A DNA stretch of 64,000 nt from Uloborus plumipes (lineage: Eukaryota; Arthropoda; Arachnida; Araneae; Uloboridae): positions 46,001 through 110,000 of the forward strand of contig JAXGGA010002924.1 of assembly GCA_038373865.1 (NCBI GenBank). Direction: 5' to 3'. The notes below the pieces were generated by a model. That model was not told where the DNA came from. It saw only the letters and a program-made list of their open reading frames with translations, and did not search any database. Shown here piece by piece: positions 59,114 through 64,000 of this stretch. Numbering within the stretch: position 1 is the first letter of the stretch; each line of letters starts with the position of its first letter. The position numbers were made by a program, and so were the translations under genes.

Positions 59114-59610
59114 GACAAAACATGTGTATCTCTGAAGCCCTGTATCTCCTGATCCCATTGAGATCCCATCATAGAATTTTGCAATATGTATCAAGACATC
59201 ACAAACAATTTTTGGTAATTTTTTGGAATTTTTAAAATTGCCACTTTTTGAAAAATTTAAAATTTAAAATTTAATTTTAAAATTTAAATTTTTTTAAAAA
59301 TTTAACCCCTATGTTGTAGCATATCATAATAAAGCCCTATTCAACAGCTTTAAAATGAGACCAGTCCCAGGTTAATATCACCACTGGTTGCGAGCCTATA
59401 GGCATTTTAATGTGGTTAAGTATCGTGTTTTTTCAAAGAAATTTAAAATTTAAAAAATTTATAACTTAAAAAATAATTGTGCTATGTAACTGAAATTTGG
59501 TATTTTTTCATATGTCTATGATATATTGCTGCATACCAAAAATCATGAAAATCTGAGACATCAATTCTGAAACTCTTCCAAAATTGTGTTGATTTGACAT
59601 GGAATGACCC
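59114..59610 (-). repeat. Right terminal inverted repeat of the 4.0-kb element
   Basis: The mirror copy of 55623-56121, differing mainly by a short indel near the outer end (an extra TTTTGGAAGAG-like stretch) and scattered substitutions. Confidence 0.9.
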
Positions 59611-59614
59611 TCCG

Positions 59615-60620
59615 GTAAAATATTTTTCTTGGTCCCTAGTACTTCCAGATAACGAGAGGTGACTATATTTCATATTAGAGAAATGAAAATAATCATTTAA
59701 TGATGAATTCGGATCAATAAACTAAAATAATCTGTCAACAAGTATTTTTCCTTCAGTTAATAATATTCTTCGATTATCAAGTGTTTTGCTTTCACTGTTG
59801 AAATGATGCAAAGTTCGTGAAAAATAATTCACCAACTTATTAGAAAAGTCTAGATTTATTTCAAAATGATTCACGAATAAAGCACATTTTTTGACAAGTC
59901 AAGATAGGGACATGGGAAAATTTCAGAGCTCGTATAGGGGTTTCAGAGCAAATTTTTTGAAGAATAAATTCTTAATATGGTCACTTGGGGGGGGGGGGAG
60001 GCACAGACCCAGGGCTGAGGCATTGAACGACCTGTGGGTCTGCGCCTCACTCCAGTTAATTTAGAATATAAAATATCAAGAAATTGAATCTAACTTCAAC
60101 TTGATGTACATAAAACAAATTTTTATAAACTATAAATACGTCGGGTTTGATATTTTTCTTTAATCTTCAAAATTGTCATTTGATTGCCTGGCAGGTAGTG
60201 ATTATTTTCCTGCCTATTTCACTAAGTAGGAAAAGTTTGAAGTTGTGTTCAAGAGACATTTGGTGTCCTTCAAGACAACACATTGGTCCTTAAATGCAAA
60301 AATCAATTTAAAAAGAAAAAGTAATAATAATAAAGGTCATAAATGTATCAACAGCCTTGGATAACTTCAAACAACAAAATTAAATAACTTAGGATTCTAC
60401 AGGCGAAGAATATGAAAACATTTTAAACTTTTATATTATTGTTAATTCACTGCTTATAGCTTGCTGACAAAATCCAATAGAATACCACTTGTTTCCCTAC
60501 TGGAAATTTTAAATATGCACAAAATATTGCAACAGGTCTCAGAACTCAGAAGCAAATAAGAGACAGCAAAACATGGCAACAATAAATTCTTGACTACTAA
60601 AATTAAAGTCCCACCACTTA
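59615..60620. other. Noncoding stretch right of the long-TIR element
   Basis: No exon or element is recognised. A G run lies at 59988-59998, followed by a GAGGCACAGACCC / GGGTCTGCGCCTC inverted pair (59998-60047) that would form a hairpin, probably the remnant of a MITE. Confidence 0.45.
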
Positions 60621-60621
60621 C

Positions 60622-60680
60622 CGTCGACAAATTCAAGTTTAGAGTTCACACATCAATTTCTATACAGTTATTATTTCTAT
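60622..60680 (-). promoter_or_regulatory. Candidate noncoding first exon end of the helicase gene
   Basis: On the minus strand GTCGACG is followed by GTAAGTGG, a strong 5' splice donor with its GT at 60620-60621. The helicase ATG exon has a 3' splice site at 55184-55185 without a coding partner, so this donor is a candidate partner. If correct, the 4.0-kb transposon lies in the first intron. No transcript evidence is available. Confidence 0.25.
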
Positions 60681-60933
60681 ACAGTATTCGGCATAAATAA
60701 AAGATTAAAATTCTATTTTAACATAGTTATTAAAACAAAAACTAAACTTTCTCAGAGGAAAACAATACACAAAACAATTTTCTTTCGCTGACAACAGCGC
60801 TCACATGGAAATTTACAGACTATTGATTGATTGAAGAAGTACAGTCCACCGAGGTAGAAAAACTTGGAGTGAGGGATGGAAATATTTTGGACATTTGCAG
60901 GAGGGGATTTTGAAAAACATACCAACAAACTTA

Positions 60934-61235
60934 GGCAAGGATTCAAGTGAAACAGCACTGCGATCGCTTCGAATTGCAATCGCTACTGGAAGTGAATTAC
61001 ATTATCATCAACTTAAATTGGCATGACGTCACTACGGGTGGAGCCAATAAGAGCTCACAAGCACTCAGCGATCTCCTCTTATTCCCCAAGTTGGCTGTGA
61101 CGTTTTATCTAGCTCGCTTTTCATAAACAAACGTCACGCTGACGTCACGATGTTTTTATCAAGAAACGTTCTAATGTAATTCATTTCCAGTCGCGATTGT
61201 AATTTGCGATTGCCTGTTTCACTTGAATCCCTGCC
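60934..61235 (+). mobile_element. Harbinger-like MITE, unit 1
   Basis: 302 bp with inverted ends GGCARGGATTCAAGTGAAAC (about 65 bp of similarity), flanked by TTA on both sides (60931-60933 and 61236-61238). A 3-bp TTA duplication and GGC-type termini fit PIF/Harbinger. It contains TGACGTCA at 61024 and 61140. Confidence 0.75.
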
Positions 61236-61238
61236 TTA

Positions 61239-61475
61239 GGCAGGAATTCAAGTGAAACAGGCGATCGCAAATTGCAATCGCTACTGGAAGTCAAATTACA
61301 TTAGAACGTTTCTTGACAAAAAAAATCGTGACGTTTGCCTATGAAAAACGAGCTAGATAAAACGTCACAGCCTACTTGGCGAATAAGAGGAGATCGCTGA
61401 CTGCTTGTGAGCTCTTATTGGCTCCACCCGTAGTGACGTCAGTGCCAAGTTAAGTTGCATTCTAGCGATTGCAAC
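61239..61475 (-). mobile_element. Harbinger-like MITE, unit 2, inverted copy lacking its far end
   Basis: The reverse complement of most of unit 1, beginning GGCAGGAATTCAAGTG directly after the shared TTA. TGACGTCA is kept at 61434. Similarity fades after about 61475, so the distal terminus is lost or very diverged. Units 1 and 2 form a palindrome with arms of about 235 bp around a 3-bp centre. Confidence 0.75.
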
Positions 61476-61524
61476 TTATCCAAATTTGGGAATTTGAACG
61501 ATAAGTCAAAGGAGGAGAGGAGCC

Positions 61525-62484
61525 AAAAAAAAAAAGAAAAAAAGAATATATATAGGAATCATAAAAACAGAAATAAGAAAAAGAGAGAAGAAAAATGCAG
61601 AAAGAATCAAAAAATGTAAAAAAAAAAAAAAAATAAAAATAAAAATAATAGAGAAATAAGAATTAAAGAAGGAAATAGAAAAAAAAAAATAAAAGAAAAA
61701 AAAAATAAAAAGTAGAAAAAAGAAGAAATAAAAATGAAAAAAAAAAAAACAAATAAATAAGAAAAAAAACAAAAAAAACAAAGAAAAATAAAACAAAAAA
61801 AATAAAATAAAAAAAAAAAAAAAGAAAAAATAAATTAGACAAAAAAAAAAAAAAAAAAAAAAAAAAAAGTGAAAAATTAAATAAAATAAAAAAAAAAAAA
61901 AATAAAGTAAAAAAGAAAAAAGTAAAAATTAAAAAATAAATAAAAAAAACAAAAAAAATTAAAAAAATAATGATAATAAAAAAACAAAAAAAAAAAAAAA
62001 AAAAAGAAAAAAGAAAGAAAAAAGAATAAAAAAAATAAAGAAATAAGAAAAAAGAAAAAAAAAAAAAAAAAAAGATTAGACAAAAAATAAAAATAAAAAA
62101 AATAAAAAAGATAAAAAACTAAAAACAAAATTAAAAAAAAAAAAAATGAAATAAAACAAGAAAAAAAATAAAGAAAAAGTAAAATAAAAAAAAAAAAACG
62201 TAAAAAAAAGAGAGAAAAAAAAAAAAAAAAAGAACAAAAAAAACATAAAAAAAGAAAAAAAAAAAAAAAAAAGACTAAAAAAAAGATGAAAAAAAAGAAG
62301 AAAAATAAAATTAAATAATAAAAAAGAAAAAAAATAAAAAAAGAAAGAAAATAAAAGAAAAAAAAAAAAAAAAAAAAATAATAAAAAAAAAAGAAAAAAA
62401 AAAAATAAAAAAAAAGAATAAAGAAAAAATAAAAAAAAAAAAAAAAAAATAAATAAAAAATAGAAAAAAGAAAAAATAAAAGAA

Positions 62485-62531
<47 letters not shown>

Positions 62532-63079
62532 AAAAAAAAAAAAATAAAAAAAAGAAAAAAAAAAAAAAAAAAAAAAAATATAGAAATAAAAAAAAAGAAA
62601 AACATAAAAACTAAAAAAAAAAAAATAAAAAAAAAAAAAATAGTGTAAAAAAAGAAAAAAATAAAAAAATTAAAAAAAAATAAAAAAAAAGAAAAAAAAA
62701 AAAAATAATAAAAAAAAAAAAAAAAAAAGAAAAAATAAAAAACAAAAAAAAAGAAAAGAAAATATAAAAAAAAAAAAATAAAAACAAAAAAAAAAAAAAA
62801 TAAAAAAAATAAAAACAAAAATGGAAACAAGAAAAAAATAAATAATAATGAAAAAAACAAAAATAAAAAAAAAAAAAAAAATAAAAATATATAAATAAAA
62901 AAAAAAGAAAAAGAAAAAAAGAAAAAAAGAAAATATAAATAAGAAAATAAAAATAAAAAAAAAAAAAGAAGAAACAGACAAAGAATAAAAATGATAAACA
63001 AAAAAAAAAGAAAAAAAGATAAAAAAAAATAAAGAAAGTAAAGATAAAAAATAAAAGAAAAAATAAAAAAAAAGAATAA

Positions 63080-63111
<32 letters not shown>

Positions 63112-64000
63112 ATAAACAAAAAAATAAAAGAAAAAAAAATAAAAAAAATGATAAAAAGAGGAAAAATAAAGAAAAAAAGAAAGTTAAAAAAAAAAAAATA
63201 AAAACAAAAAAAAAAAAAAAAATAAGAAAAAAAAAGTAAAAAAAGAAAAAAAGGTAATTAAATAATAAAAAAAAAGAAAAAAAAAAAAAAAAATATAAAG
63301 AAAAAAAAAAATATATAAGAAAAATATAAAAAAAATAAAAAAAAATGAAAAAAAAAAAAGAAAAAAAAAATAAAAAAAAATAAAAATTTAAAAAGAAAAA
63401 AAAAAAAAAGAAAAGAAATAAAGAAAAAATGAAAAAAAAAAAAAAAAATGTAAAAAAATAAAAACAAAATAAAAAAAAATAAAATAAAAAAGAAAAAAAA
63501 AAAATAAAAATAAAAAAAAAAACAAAAAATAATATAAAGAAAAAAAAAAAAAAAAAATAATTAAAAACAAAAAAAAAAAAAGAAAAAAAAAAAAAAATTA
63601 AAGAAAAAAACAAAAAAAAAAAAATAAAATAAAATAAAGAAGATATAAAACACAAAGAAAAAACAAAAAAAAAAAAAATAAATAAAATAAAAAAAAAAAA
63701 AGAAAATGAAGAAAAAAAAAAAAAGTATAAAAAAATAAAAATGATAAATAAAATAAATAAAAATAGAAAAAAAAAAAAAAAAAAAAAAAAATAAAATAAT
63801 AAAAAAAAAAAAAATAAAACAAAAAAAAAAAAAAAAATAAAAAAAAAAAAATAAATAAAAACAAAAAGATAGAAAAAAACAAAAAAAAAGAAAATAATAA
63901 AAAATAAAAAAAATAGAAAAAGAAAAAAAAGTATAAAAAAAAAAAGAAAAATAAAAAACAAAATAAATAAAATAAAAAAGAAAAAAAATAACAAAAAAAA
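61525..64000. repeat. 2.5-kb degenerate poly(A)-like tract
   Basis: From 61525 to the window edge the plus strand is overwhelmingly A with scattered single T, then G, then rare C. No fixed repeat unit is seen. Around 62480-62580 it is almost pure A. Long stop-free frames on the minus strand (Phe, Leu, Ile, Tyr, Ser only) are a by-product of T-rich codons. The tract may be a degenerate A-rich satellite or, more probably, low-quality consensus in an unresolved homopolymer-rich region. Confidence 0.9.

Larger units (their letters stand above)
55623..59610 (-). mobile_element. 4.0-kb long-TIR DNA transposon with one intact ORF
   Basis: Both ends start GGGTCATTCCATGT on their own strand, and inverted repeats extend about 0.5 kb (55623 to about 56121 and about 59114 to 59610). 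The flanks TTCG (55619-55622) and TCCG (59611-59614) could be a 4-bp target duplication with one mismatch. The interior carries a single intronless frame on the minus strand (56288-58696) and a cluster of kappaB-like palindromes. The TIRs are highly similar and the frame is intact, so the copy is young. The superfamily is not assigned; a 4-bp duplication would suit Sola-type elements, but that is only a hypothesis. Confidence 0.88.

Noticed and set aside
61877..63994. 705-codon minus-strand open frame of Phe, Leu, Ile, Tyr and Ser
   Set aside because: It lies wholly in the poly(A)-like tract. T-rich codons rarely make stops, so openness carries no coding signal.

Overview
The window is eukaryotic and AT-rich. 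It has spliced genes with GT-AG introns, C2H2 zinc-finger arrays, and a very dense mix of transposons (Tc1/mariner, hAT, piggyBac-like, Harbinger-like, Helitron, retroposons). The repeat families and gene content point to an arthropod, probably an arachnid. The species cannot be fixed from the sequence alone.

Layout. (1) 1-5.7 kb: a plus-strand 13-finger C2H2 gene, split inside its ninth finger by a 2.09-kb element flanked by TTAA. (2) 5.7-15.6 kb: noncoding DNA with small MITEs, a decayed Tc1-like element at 9.0-10.4 kb, and a 3.4-kb hAT-type element (11.5-14.9 kb) that holds at least two younger insertions. (3) 15.6-18.1 kb: a minus-strand 17-finger C2H2 gene with one in-frame stop after finger 9. 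A probable 5' noncoding exon block lies upstream, and a diverged copy of that block sits alone at 7.5-8.4 kb. (4) 18-41 kb: no convincing host gene. It holds MITEs, a small retroposed insert, a Helitron with 144-bp internal repeats, and a tandem duplication carrying two hAT copies around a Tc1 transposase gene with a single nonsense codon. (5) 42-55.2 kb: the 5' part (nine coding exons, minus strand) of a TDRD9/spindle-E-type piRNA-pathway DEAH-box helicase, reading from the start codon to helicase motif IV. Its introns contain several transposons, and later exons were not found. (6) 55.6-59.6 kb: a 4.0-kb DNA transposon with ~0.5-kb terminal inverted repeats and one intact, intronless 802-codon ORF whose superfamily I cannot assign. 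Upstream of the ORF are six kappaB-like palindromes arranged as a duplicated triplet. (7) 60.9-61.5 kb: two head-to-head Harbinger-like MITEs forming a large palindrome. (8) 61.5-64 kb: a 2.5-kb, almost pure-A degenerate tract, probably an assembly or sequencing problem or an unusual satellite. The long phenylalanine-rich reading frame there is not a gene.

The main biological theme is a piRNA-pathway helicase locus and two zinc-finger arrays embedded in, and partly broken by, transposons. The strongest candidate for something undescribed is the long-TIR element at 55.6-59.6 kb together with its kappaB-like promoter array.
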